Assembly: GCF_003590095.1 (NCBI RefSeq)
Contig: NC_039492.1
Span: 6,696,001-6,760,000 of the forward strand
Direction of reading: 5' to 3'
Length of the DNA stretch: 64,000 nt
DNA from: Trichoplusia ni
Lineage: Eukaryota; Arthropoda; Insecta; Lepidoptera; Noctuidae
Within the stretch, counting starts at the first letter, position 1. Each line of letters starts with the position of its first letter. The position numbers and the translations under genes were made by a program. The notes under the pieces were generated by a model. It was not told the origin of the DNA, ran no database searches, and saw only the letters and a program-made list of their open reading frames with translations. Of the stretch, positions 48,601 through 56,900 are shown piece by piece.

Positions 48601-49609
48601 GTTGTAAGGTGGATTATTGTGATTAGCTCCTCCATTTTGGTTGTTGTAGTTAGGATATCCTGGTTGCGAATAATTATGAGTCCCTTGAGTTTGAGTAAAC
48701 CCTGTATTCGGATTGTAACCCGGTTGTGGAGGGTGGGCCGGACCAAACGAGGTGTGGTTAGTTGAACTCCATTGCCGCGGTCCTTGCGTGTATGGGGTAG
48801 GAGCCGAAGGGTTATAATTAGGCTGTGGTTGATATGGATTATACGGAGTTCCCGTTGGTAATTGTGGATATAGCTGGGTATAGCCTTGATACGCTTGCCG
48901 TTTTTTTCGTAATGGTATCGTTCGATCTGCCTGTTTATCATTTTCCTGTTCTGCCACAGTTTTAATATTGGAAACCATTACATCATCTTCAGGTATAATT
49001 TCCACATAATTCTTTGTTTCTATAGGTTCTACCAATAAAAAAGATTCTGCGTCTAATTCATTGTCAAACTTCTTGTTGACAACATTTTCTTGGTTAAACT
49101 GTAAACAACTGCATGAACCACAATATAAAACAGTCACTATTATTGTTATATAAACACCGTGCACTGTCCTCGACATTTTAACGACTATTAAACACTGACT
49201 AACGCTCACTACTCATTAACAGAAGAATTATCTGATAAACTTTGACCTTATTTATCTTACTATTCACATATAAGTGACAGACACAAGTGTTCACTGTTCA
49301 ACCTTGTTTGTAATGAACCATACCTACACGCCACTTAGCTTTATAACTATTTTCCTGTTACGTTAGTAGCATATTCAAGTTCATAAGAAAATATTGTTCA
49401 TATGAGGATAATTGTGTGCAGGTTGGCGTCGATCTCACCGGCCGTCTATCCGTGACATATCGATCATCGATGAGGAGGAGGTGGCGGAGCGCGACGCTGA
49501 AGCGGAGGCGGAGGACTCGCGGCCGAGCAGCCCCAAGGGGCGCGTGGCCTCGGCAGCGGCCCACAGCACCCCAGCACCCATCACAGTGCAGCCCAGTAAC
49601 CACGCTTGA
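30402..49609 (+). CDS. Nha: NHA-type (SLC9B / CPA2) Na+/H+ antiporter, complete gene, multi-exon
   Basis: Joined coding exons are 30402-30655 (or 37224-37309), 40827-40918, 41309-41408, 42197-42345, 42753-42984, 43265-43434, 43945-44159, 44883-45054, 46007-46161, 46614-46778, 47342-47543 and 49422-49609. All phases agree, giving 690 residues from ATG 30423 or 641 from ATG 37224. In the 641-residue form, residues 1-130 are a hydrophilic cytosolic N-terminus and about 135-575 are the membrane domain. It carries TRAGLDLD at 229-236, SPAVIVPCLF at 288-297 and SGVDDAASV at 318-326. The paired Asp321/322 match the two aspartates essential for ion transport in human NHA2. The C-tail is acidic (DEEEVAERDAEAEAED). 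Family knowledge: these proteins exchange cations for protons at the plasma or organelle membrane, often in ion-transporting epithelia such as gut and Malpighian tubule. Insect NHA proteins commonly have such extended termini. The exact substrate and the orthology to Nha1 or Nha2 cannot be decided here. Confidence 0.95.
36720..37223 (+). promoter_or_regulatory. Internal GC-rich promoter and 5' UTR for antiporter exon 1b, with two upstream ORFs
   Basis: An isolated GC/CpG-rich island (36770-37150) contains a CCAAT motif in CGGCCAATGACC (about 36988) and TATA-like CTTATAAGA at about 37089-37097. Two upstream frames precede the main start. One has 12 codons plus stop at 37145-37183 (MPPRKPVYKFAR). 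The other is a minimal ATG-TAG at 37217-37222 in good context (ACC before ATG), ending one base before the main ATG. This layout predicts strong translational control of isoform 1b, which is an inference. Confidence 0.6.
37224..37309 (+). CDS. Nha: Antiporter exon 1b (alternative first coding exon)
   Basis: Starting from ATG 37224, 28 codons (MSHSSLSCHYDSYLPSDSSL...) plus two bases run to donor CTG|GTAAGT, phase 2 out. This is exactly the phase of exon 1a, so both can join 40827, here completing a Trp codon. The peptide is Ser/Asp/Tyr-rich with no membrane segment. It gives a shorter, Pro-poor N-terminus under a separate promoter. Confidence 0.75.
37310..40826 (+). other. Intron between alternative first exons and the first shared exon
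   Basis: AT-rich, no supportable exon. An open stretch at 40520-40817 follows a TTTTTTCAG acceptor but lacks a convincing donor in the right phase. Confidence 0.5.
40827..40918 (+). CDS. Nha: Antiporter shared exon 2 (cytosolic N-terminal segment)
   Basis: Lies between TATCAACAG and donor TTGGG|GTAAC (phase 2 in, phase 1 out). Encodes NGSISAKAEGPSRRKSNL and ends DMDSSW. Hydrophilic and Arg/Lys/Ser-rich. It is the first exon shared by both N-termini. Confidence 0.82.
41309..41408 (+). CDS. Nha: Antiporter shared exon 3
   Basis: Acceptor TAATACGCAG, donor AAAG|GTAAAT (phase 1 in, phase 2 out). Encodes DRQAHIEGRFKKYSTTSSVY and then SKKALSQQSEYIE. Only this frame is open through the exon and joins both neighbours. 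Rich in Ser/Thr and basic residues, so probably a phosphorylatable cytosolic linker. Confidence 0.82.
42197..42345 (+). CDS. Nha: Antiporter shared exon 4 (Cys/Trp-rich pre-membrane segment and start of TM1)
   Basis: Acceptor TGTTTACGCAG, donor ATTG|GTAAG (phase 2 in, phase 1 out). Begins SWWYACCQKCHTED, then VCPYPLCPSYRQFAQNIAVL. It has five cysteines, a feature also seen before the first helix in other NHA proteins. The end (IAVLII) opens the first hydrophobic helix, completed by exon 5. Confidence 0.88.
42753..42984 (+). CDS. Nha: Antiporter shared exon 5 (TM1-TM3)
   Basis: Acceptor TTGTTTAG, donor ATCAG|GTAATT (phase 1 in, phase 2 out). Encodes ILVWVTVWIIMGDTAAPGGQ, the hydrophobic FAVLTIVAYFGGWLML, and LPSLIGMLIVGIIMKNIGF. 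The GMLxxGxxxxN pattern is typical of CPA2 antiporters. Confidence 0.93.
43265..43434 (+). CDS. Nha: Antiporter shared exon 6 (TRAGLDLD segment)
   Basis: Acceptor ACGTTCCAG, donor TGGG|GTATGT (phase 2 in, phase 1 out). Contains IALTIILTRAGLDLDPNAMK, then a hydrophobic helix pair ending LGLPWDW. RxGL(D/E)L is a conserved CPA2 motif. Confidence 0.93.
43945..44159 (+). CDS. Nha: Antiporter shared exon 7 (catalytic VDD motif)
   Basis: Acceptor GAATTCCAG, donor CAA|GTAAGT (phase 1 in, phase 0 out). Contains LSSIVAAVSPAVIVPCLF, then GIPTLVLAVSGVDDAASVAI. The two aspartates correspond to the ion-binding pair known in NHA2. The segment after them (FGIVSSIMFSNASL) is the next helix. Confidence 0.95.
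44883..45054 (+). CDS. Nha: Antiporter shared exon 8
   Basis: Acceptor ATCTTCCAG, donor CTG|GTTAGT (phase 0 in, phase 1 out). Encodes GPLSIIGGIVLGVVCGYLVK, then PLRVLLLLAGGLGMVLGS. Two hydrophobic helices separated by a charged loop (FVPERNDAF). Confidence 0.92.
46007..46161 (+). CDS. Nha: Antiporter shared exon 9
   Basis: Acceptor TATTTCAG, donor GTG|GTGCGT (phase 1 in, phase 0 out). Encodes PLAVIAFAFVACKNW, then FEIFWMFFEPMLFAVTGAQV. The EPxLFxxTGAQ block is characteristic of insect NHA proteins. The donor is weaker than the others (GTGCGT). Confidence 0.9.
46614..46778 (+). CDS. Nha: Antiporter shared exon 10
   Basis: Acceptor TACATTCAG, donor ACAG|GTGAGC (phase 0 in and out). Encodes IADLAPHLVLVGGGILVACA, then NLNMKEKIFVGLAWMAKATV. 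N-x-KEK-x-F-x-x-x-AW-x-x-KATVQ is a strong SLC9B signature. An earlier in-frame acceptor at 46515 could lengthen this exon by 33 codons (see findings). Confidence 0.92.
47342..47543 (+). CDS. Nha: Antiporter shared exon 11
   Basis: Acceptor TGCTCCAG, donor GAAG|GTAAC (phase 0 in, phase 1 out). Starts AALGPVALDEVRKMTGAEPD, then a helix with VITAPIGAIVITLTGPKLLS. Homologous to 2650-2839 of the tandem paralogue. Reading on past the donor gives an open stretch to 47728, which is intron. Confidence 0.94.
47777..47782 (-). terminator. Poly(A) signal AATAAA of the nested secreted-protein gene
   Basis: AATAAA on the - strand, 84 bases past the stop codon at 47866. Confidence 0.6.
47866..49176 (-). 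CDS. Secreted Asn/Pro/Tyr/Gly-rich repetitive protein with furin site, intronless, nested in an antiporter intron
   Basis: ATG at 49176 (AAA before it, good context) opens 436 codons. The open frame extends upstream to a GTG at 49209, but that is not a plausible start. Residues 1-26 form a signal peptide (MSRTVHGVYITIIVTVLYCG, then SCSCLQ). An acidic propeptide (about 27-91) ends in the furin-type site RKKR, followed by QAYQGYTQLYP. The mature part (about 340 residues) is low-complexity and rich in Asn, Pro, Tyr, Ser and Gly. The block NQWQPNYPGSN or TQWQPNYPGSN recurs four times, alongside GQYP units. I count about 15 N-x-S/T sequons, which would make a heavily glycosylated, mucin- or adhesive-like protein. 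No known domain is seen, and no cysteine remains after the cleavage site. Candidate roles (extracellular matrix, silk or adhesive, peritrophic, haemocyte coat) are guesses. The upstream region holds GATA motifs (AGATAA, CAGATAAT). Confidence 0.85.
   Translation of the reverse strand: MSRTVHGVYITIIVTVLYCGSCSCLQFNQENVVNKKFDNELDAESFLLVEPIETKNYVEIIPEDDVMVSNIKTVAEQENDKQADRTIPLRKKRQAYQGYTQLYPQLPTGTPYNPYQPQPNYNPSAPTPYTQGPRQWSSTNHTSFGPAHPPQPGYNPNTGFTQTQGTHNYSQPGYPNYNNQNGGANHNNPPYNPFTNQFGTVNSSYPHNNYNRSNTHYPNSSSNGKYPFYNQTFNYLHNTGSHRPPNATHSGYPNPYPGVGPSLPYQGQYPHSPYNTTLPSRPNQWQPNYPGSNYPSSNNSFNSNFPRNSSFGQYPHNPTSPYANNVTSHSRPNQWQPNYPGSNGQYPTNTNMNPYNPSPYAPRNSSSSSPYGNNASTQWQPNYPGSNGQYPSNTNLNPSYPSSNSNYPQNNFYYPQTNNSAYDDPRKVSPQRFSYH
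49210..49300 (-). promoter_or_regulatory. Putative promoter of the nested secreted-protein gene
   Basis: Reading the - strand, a TATA-like TTATATGTGA (about 49262-49271) is followed by two GATA motifs (AAGATAAATAA and TCAGATAATT) before the coding start. GATA sites are common in moth fat-body, gut and haemocyte genes. Use here is inferred. Confidence 0.35.
49422..49609 (+). CDS. Nha: Antiporter last exon (acidic cytosolic C-tail)
   Basis: Acceptor TTGTGTGCAG (phase 1 in), stop TGA at 49607-49609. Encodes WRRSHRPSIRDISIIDEEEV, then a Glu/Ala/Asp run and a Ser/Pro/Ala-rich end (SRPSSPKGR ... PSNHA). Basic followed by acidic clusters suggest a regulatory tail. Confidence 0.88.
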
Positions 49610-51366
49610 GTGCATCAACCCCAAACCTTCTATAATCATAAATGTCATTGTATGCGACCTCATTCGAATCGACCTGTTCTTTCTAACGCCATTAATATTA
49701 TCTCTTAGATAGGTTCATTGATGTGCGACGCGAGGCCGATGACATACGAGTCATGCATTCGACGAGTTGCTAGAGATGTTAATCACAGCTCAAAATTACA
49801 GGTCCCATTAATTTATTCATTTGTAGATTTGCCCGTAGATGCTTAAGAATCACCGAGGAGTTTATACTACTTGTAGGAATCGATATGTTCTTTTTTGTTA
49901 AGCAATTTGTATACAGTACATAAAACCTTATCCTGTGAAAAAAAAGAATTCCATAATGTGCACCTCATTTTGTATGTTCTAATATTTATTATTCCACATG
50001 AAATATATCAAGCAATGCCCATAGCTCCGGAAACATTGTTTCTAACGATATTATTAGGTACTTAGAGGGTTTAGAATAGGATTATTGTAGTTCTATTAAC
50101 TTTGATGTGATAAAGGTGTATACTTACTTAATTATTTGGTATCTTAAAAACCTCGCTAGTGAAGATTAATTATAAAAATAATTACGAGAATATTACCACT
50201 GTAAGAACATATTTAACTTATAAGTATTGTTTGTCTACTATATTCCTAGAAGTTTATTGCATAGTGGTCATCAGTATTGCTATTATTTATGAAAATCTTT
50301 AGTATAGGTATCAGAACGGATATTTGTTAATGTTATTCGGTACAAACAATTATTTAACATAAGGCTCGATGCAGCATGTCCACTGCTCATTGTCAATATG
50401 TATTTTAGATATATAAGTAGTCTGTACATTATATGTAAAAACATTTCTTCATTTATATGTACGTATTGCAACCACTACGTACTGATTAGTTTTTTATTGT
50501 ACCATTTGTAAATAACACCGCGAAATCACATTGTTATGTAAGTACTTTTGTGCATGATGAAATTCAATTTAGGTAAAGTGATCTGTGGGACCAAATTATT
50601 TTAAATAATAAATAATAACATAGCAGACATCGCCTATCACAAAAGTATTAACTATTATAAGATCATTTTCACACATTGTCACTTTCAACAAAGAAAAATA
50701 TATTATGTTGAATGTTTAGATATGACGGAATTATGATATTCAAAAAATATAATATTTGAAAAGATTATAAACGAAATTTGATGAACAATATTCAAAAAAG
50801 TATAAAAGCAATAAAATATTACAAAGATAACTATTGTTGTATATTTATTTTTGTTGTTTCTATTACCTGTCTTTTTTATTTTTCTGTTTATAAAAAATAT
50901 TATAGGGGTTGATTCCCATTCATCCCATACTAACTTTAAAACAGAGGTTATTCTCATGTCCTGAATATTTTTCCCCGAAACAAACAGTGGTGTGACCTAA
51001 ATAATTGCCGAATTCTCACGTGGCCAGTTGACGTTTTAATTTGACTACTATTTACGTATTTATCAAATCTATAAATAGATAGTTATAAGCAGCACAGTAG
51101 CAACACATCCATATTGATAAGCTCAAGAGCCACGTCTTATAGTAATGTTATTCCAGTTGTTGAACCGTGCCCGTGCAATACAAGGCACGTGGCGTAAAGT
51201 GGAGTACAGAGGCTTTGATTGGTGGTGGTACTACCAAGAACTAAATTTTGCCACAAAAAAATTAAAAAGGAAGCAATGAATTAACTCCTTGTTAAAACAC
51301 CCCTCTCCTGCTTGCCCACTCGCTGCATTGATCAATTTGAAACGAAATTTGAATGTACTGTACAAG
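49610..51366 (+). other. 3' UTR and downstream region of the antiporter
   Basis: AATAAA occurs at 50607-50612 (about 1 kb past the stop) and is the best nearby poly(A) signal. Another lies at 51755-51760. The rest is AT-rich with no exon. About 51165-51260 is a scrap of the repeat also seen at 53286-53440. Confidence 0.45.
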
Positions 51367-51600
51367 GCCCCGATTCTGCTATTTACAATGGTTAATGAAT
51401 GAGTGGCAATTGGATTAAAATTGTAATTATTTCTATTTTCTTAAGCATTTTGTCAAGACAATAATTGGAAATTCATTGTATTGGCCTTGAGTGTGCCGTC
51501 TCGTACCGAATTTTCAAATTATTTTGTAGGAAAAAAAAAAGTCTTTTTAAGCCAGTTTTCATTAATTCATCGGCCATTGTAAAAACATTGGTCTACTGAA
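51367..51600. mobile_element. MITE, copy 1 (CCGATTCTG ends)
   Basis: The left end reads GGCCCCGATTCTGCTATTTA then CAATGG...AATGAATGAGTGGCAAT. The right end reads CATTAATTCATCGGCCATTG then TAAA, its inverted counterpart. The interior ACAATAATTGGAAATTCATT is shared with copy 2 at 52611. Confidence 0.6.
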
Positions 51601-52610
51601 ATGTTACATTTTGTGTTGTGTTTTTTAGAGGATGCATTCGAATCACGTAGACCTAAATAATGTAAAATTTCAACATTTTGATCAGGTGATAAAGGTTTTT
51701 AGACCTCCGAATAGGAATCAAGTTAATTTATTCATTACTGTTAAAAGGTCATTAAATAAAAACATAAATGGAATGAAAAAAGCTTTATTTTTTCGTCTTT
51801 TCCAATTTTGATTTTTTGTCTTAATATTGTTTCGTACTTGTTAACATTTAATTCTCTAGTTTGTAATTGTAAAAAGTATTAATACGGTGTTTAAAAGTGA
51901 AAATAGTTTTAAAACAAGTGACAATAATCGAAAGTGACATTTATTCAAGTAACCATTTTGAGAAAATTATGCAATGGTTATAGTTAAACTGTGCAAATAT
52001 GTTTTTATACACTAGACATTAATACTTGCTTAATTGCTTTTGTATAAACAATTTTTAAAATGACAATCAATCTTTTTGAGTACATAATAGTTAAATCATA
52101 GTACTTTTTAGGTTATGTGTGTTTAAGAAGGCATTTTAAACACACATATTTGGTATTTCTATACGGATTGACATATTTTTTGTAATCATATGGACAGACA
52201 AGCCATTTGTTGAATCAAATGAGCTAAAATATGGAACTTAAGTACTTATCGATAAGAATCAAACTCGATTAACATAAAAATGTGATCTTCCGAAGCTGTA
52301 CAAAAATAAACAAGAAATTTTCAGACTGAATCAAAAGAAATTATAAGTACGATACTACTAAAGTAACTTCCTACATTAAATTAAGAAATCTTATTGTATT
52401 TAAACGTATCTAGTAATACTAAATCATAATACAGAAGTAAATTAAACGATAATACAAATTAATACTTAAAAAATACTTGGTAGTAAAGGTAAATCAGTTG
52501 AAACATAAGTTGGCAATCATAACATATCTCTAAAGATAGTCTCACTCAACATTTTCATTTAAGCCACGTTCAAGGCACTAACATTCAGTAATCCGCGGCT
52601 TTTGATGCTC
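51601..52610. other. Intergenic, nothing recognised
   Basis: AT-rich DNA between two MITE copies. AATAAA at 51755-51760 is the only notable signal. Confidence 0.45.
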
Positions 52611-52765
52611 TGGGCCACAATTAAACTACTTACAATGGCCGGCGAATGAATGGCTACTGGATTCAATATAACACTATTTGTATTATTACACAATAATTGG
52701 AAATTCATTAATCAAATCTCCATTAATTCATCAGCCCTTGTAAATATCAGAATCGGAACCCCGGG
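52611..52765. mobile_element. MITE, copy 2 (same family as 51367)
   Basis: The left part is CTTACAATGGCCGGCGAATG with a following AATGGCTACTGGATT. The right part is CATTAATTCATCAGCCCTTG, then TAAATATCAGAATCGG, whose complement CCGATTCTG is the left end of copy 1. It is shorter than copy 1. Confidence 0.6.
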
Positions 52766-53285
52766 GCCTACCGTTTCACTTGTGAAAGGGAGACAAGAGA
52801 GTCACGCTTCCACTACAGTTTTACGATGAGTTGGTGGTAGCCCCACAACCTTAACAGCTCGTATAATTAAAGTTGCAGAATCAACTCTGAGATTAACAGT
52901 ACAACTCTTGCTTTTCTACTTAAATACATTCCGTTCAGGATCCAAAATAACAAAAGCCGCAGAACCCAAGGTCTTAACATAAATACATTCAAAACAGCCG
53001 CTTTCACGCATGATACCACTATCTTACTCTATGACTAGACCAATATTAAATTTTGTAATGATTTATAATGGAAATATGACATTGATGCAAACACGAACAT
53101 GCTATCAGGAAGCTGTTATTGTGTCGAGAACAGAGCCGGATGAAAACCTAAACTGATTACAATTGAAATTAACAATTATTGTATAAGTCCCGAGGCCTTC
53201 AACCTCATCTCATAGTAAACTTAACTATTGTAGTTATGTAATAAGCTAAAAAGGCACAGTCTCACTTTAAGATAAGGAAAGGCTC
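52766..53285. other. Intergenic with repeat scraps
   Basis: About 52766-52850 (GGGGCCTACCGTTTCACTTG onward) belongs to the same family as 53286-53440. No exon was recognised. Confidence 0.35.
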
Positions 53286-53440
53286 CCTGGGGCCTACCAC
53301 CGCCACGGCTCAAAGTATGATTATTGTGTATGTCGAAGAGAGATACCGCTCTTCCCCGTATATTGCGCTGTCACGCTTTGACAACAATAATATGATTATT
53401 ATTGTTGTCAAAGCGTAGTGGTGGTGCGTCGTGGTGGTAC
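53286..53440. repeat. Interspersed repeat containing a 19-bp perfect palindrome
   Basis: GGGGCCTACCACCGCCACGG, then CCGCTCTTCCCCGTATATTG and the hairpin ACGCTTTGACAACAATAAT (53373-53391) with its exact inverse at 53398-53416 across a 6-base loop. Related scraps occur at about 51165, 52766 and 57655. Confidence 0.6.
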
Positions 53441-53612
53441 TTCAAGACTTGGTGGTTGACCTTATAACCATCATATTGGACTCAACCCATCATCATACTT
53501 TCCAACACGAATCAAACGAGCCCGTACTTGAGAGTTTCGTATCACTTTCCTTGTTTCATTCATTTCCATAACTAATTTATCTACAGGGTTTATCACTAGA
53601 TCATATTATTAG

Positions 53613-53618
53613 TTTATT
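53613..53618 (-). terminator. Poly(A) signal AATAAA of the Methuselah-like receptor gene
   Basis: AATAAA on the - strand, about 170 bases past the stop codon at 53786. Confidence 0.5.
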
Positions 53619-53785
53619 TTATGAATTCATTTGGGAGCTGCCATCGTCAAATTTTACTTGCAAAAATTCGTAACAGGCAGCCATTGACAAAAGAATAAAA
53701 TCTTGTAAAGCTCGTGCTTTCTAAATTTAGATTACTTTTCTACAGTGGCGTCAATTAGTAAAACAATTTTGTATAATGTGGGAGA

Positions 53786-53925
53786 TTATGATTGCTTAAT
53801 ATTGTTCTGTAAGGAAAGGCGGGCGTTGTTTCTCTCGTCCGTGCTGATTGCTCGAGACAGGAATGTGGACGAAGTACGCGCAGACGACGACGTCCCGTTC
53901 TTCTGAGCGTCGGGTTTCTCCAGCC
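53786..53925 (-). CDS. mthl: Methuselah-like receptor, last exon (cytosolic tail)
   Basis: Acceptor AATACGACAG on the - strand, phase 1 in, stop TAA at 53788-53786. Encodes LEKPDAQKNGTSSSARTSST and then FLSRAISTDERNNARLSLQN plus five residues. Ser/Thr-rich, probably phosphorylated. The position-specific fit is by phase and acceptor. The tail itself is not conserved across the family. Confidence 0.75.
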
Positions 53926-56900
53926 CTGTCGTATTAGTACAATTACAAGTATTAGTCACCAACATTCACATAAACAAACAAATACATTATATATAGGGAG
54001 TCATTATTATTTTTGTCTTTAAAAGTCTTTTAATCGTACAATTTTGAAGCGTATTTGATGAAATATGATTATTACGTATTAATAAATAGGAATATGATTT
54101 TGACTATACCTACTGGAATTTAAAGACTTAATATTTATTACTATGTTATTAATGAACTTAGGGACCCTAGTGAACATAAAGTTGAATTCAATTTATGGAT
54201 GCAATAGAAAAATCGCAGTTAGAATCGAAGAGATAAGAATAAAACTCCTATTTTAAAATTCCGGCAATGGTAAGTATTGAATTAAATTAACACTGAGTAA
54301 GTTTGGTGCAGACAACATAAGGCATTACGATAGTAAATAGTGCAAAAGAAAAATTAACATTCGAGAACAGTAGTCGGAAATATCGCAAGACGTCTCATCT
54401 TGCTGGAATGTTAGCATCGTGTGTTAATTAAGCGTTTCAGTCTAAACATGTAGATGGGCCACGTCGACGGTGACTTTGTAAACTAGTTAATAGAAATTGT
54501 GATAATTAAACAAGACACAACGTTTATAAATTATCACTAGTATATACTTGTATCAATCGGTATCCTTGAACAACCTGAAAACAATAAAATCATCTCTCAC
54601 TATAACACAATGTTGTGAAAACGTAAAACAGTCATCAAATAAATTCATCATTTCATCGAACTCTAGCCACCTCTTGAGACTATCAATTCCGTGAACATAG
54701 ATAAGTGCTTGAATAATCACGACGCACAAATAAGCAATAATTTGTTTATGTCCACCATTTTATTGGTAGGCATAGGAAAAATACGACTTTATGAAATTCC
54801 TTTTCTTTGTGACGTATTTCGTCTTCACTCAACAACGAGTGAATAGAGCCAAATGTAACAAGCTCTATTCTAATTGTTGAGTACCTGGGTACTATATTTC
54901 GAATAGAAGTCTGTCTATTTTTTGTACTGCTTCGCAAGAAAGGTAATCAGCAAGACTATGAAAGTATAATATGGACAAAGTAATTAGGCGTGTCTAAAAA
55001 CAAAAGGGCAATATCTTATTGCCTTTTTTGCGTCAAGAAAAACTACCCGCAGAGTATAAAAGCTCGTCTTTAAGCTTAGAAAGTCAAATATAAAAACTAT
55101 CTTACCTAGCCTCTTCCGCACGAGGTAATAAAGCTTAGGTTTCATAACTAGGATGAGGAATATGAAGACTCCTTGAAGTTCGTTGATGAGGTCGATGATG
55201 TTCCACAGCCACAACGGGTCCGTCACCAGGGTGGACAGCAGCTCGGAGATCCAGCCCGCGCCCATCACCACCCACAGCTTGCCAGTCAAGACGTATCTGG
55301 AAACACGTACAACACCATTTACGAATTTGTACAATAAACAAGATTTTCAAATATGTTTCAAAAGTCTTAATATTGGTGCTCAACAAGTTTATCAGTAGAA
55401 ATGCGAGTCTAAGTTCTTTTCCCCCGCCTCATCTCTTAATATGAATATACGAGTTAGCGCCACATCTCAAATCAGTGAATATGATTGTCAAGGGCCTTTT
55501 ATATCCTATAGATGTCATGAACATTTGTTGCTGACTGTACCTATATTTTGTTAGCTTAACCTTTGTAACCTCCATTAAATTTCTGAAGTTTCATTTCAAT
55601 CTACTTGAGTTGCTTACCTCATCTTTTGTGGTCGTAGTGGAGTTAACTACTTCGAACTTTTTATGCTTCAAATAATTGTATAATTCATTGCATAATTTTT
55701 GGAAAATATTGCAAGATTTTCCGAATAAAAACTTTTTGGTCTTTTCCTTTGGTAACTTTTCAATGGGTACGAGCGTTTCCTCCTCTTTACTTAAAAAGAG
55801 TTTGCATTCAACAATGTACTTGTGGACGACTTTGTAACATACAGGCTGATATCATAATCCAAAAACGGTCCACCATTTATAGCCTACTTGTATAGTTTTT
55901 TATGAGGTAGGAATACAATACTCGTGTCCCGTCTCTGTAACCTTGAACTTGCTGAACTGAATATAAAGCGATAATTACTTACTTAGGTCATAGTTATGAC
56001 TTGCTTAGTGATATGGGTGTGAAGATAAAACCACCCTGTTTATGACCGCCTCATTAAACCGAGAATAAATATTTTATGGGACAGTCGTATAGCAGTCAGG
56101 TGATTAAGATCGTGATTAAGTGTTAATATATTTGTGGTTTTAAAAATGTACCTGAAGTATTTTTTAAGATAATTTCAGTGCAGAATAAAGAGCAGTTACT
56201 TCTTTAATAGATTCTTGCTATATTTCGAAACATTTCAGCCAAACAAGCAAAGTTGCTTAAGCATGAATTTCTGTACACGATTTAGTAAAATCCCTGTTAC
56301 AGAGTTCAGTACATTTTCTGTAATTTTGACAAATTAAACCTAAACTTGACGTTCTCTACATGAGTAGGTACTATAGTATAATATGATAAAAATAGATGTC
56401 TTTCCTTACTTTATTGTATACCAATGCACTTTTCCTTTATTGTTTGCCTGTTCTTTGGAAAATCCATATAAGAATTAACTACCTATATTCTTGCTAATTG
56501 GTGGTAAAGTTAATATCATCGCGCGTTCAAATAACTACAAAAACCTCAAATGATATCCGCCTTGATAACGTCAATTAACAGCGTATATTACTTCTCACAT
56601 CTTCCTAGTATAACTGGAGACAAAAACTACTGTGCTATGTAATAAATATTATTAAATTTAAAATGAACACTCGAACAAAAACCGCTTTTGCTGCTGTAAG
56701 GTGTTGTACTTTCTTCTAAAATTATCTTGTTTAAAAAACTGTTCATGGAAAGTAAGACATGGCATGGTTTTATTCGAAATATTTACACTTATCTAGAAAT
56801 ATTGGAGATGAACTTTGATGAAATCCAACATGTCACTATTGACAGAATGAGGAAAACGAATACTTATCGGGATTATTGTCCAAAACATATTTTATCTAGC

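Larger units (their letters stand above)
47544..49421 (+). other. Last intron of the antiporter, hosting an antisense gene
   Basis: The intron runs from donor GTAACC to acceptor TTGTGTGCAG. The interior is almost filled by the - strand intronless gene at 47866-49176 with its poly(A) signal (47777-47782) and upstream region. Confidence 0.85.

Noticed and set aside
49177..49209. Eleven-residue upstream extension of the nested secreted protein
   Set aside because: It starts at GTG, not ATG. The ATG at 49176 has good context and begins a clean signal peptide.
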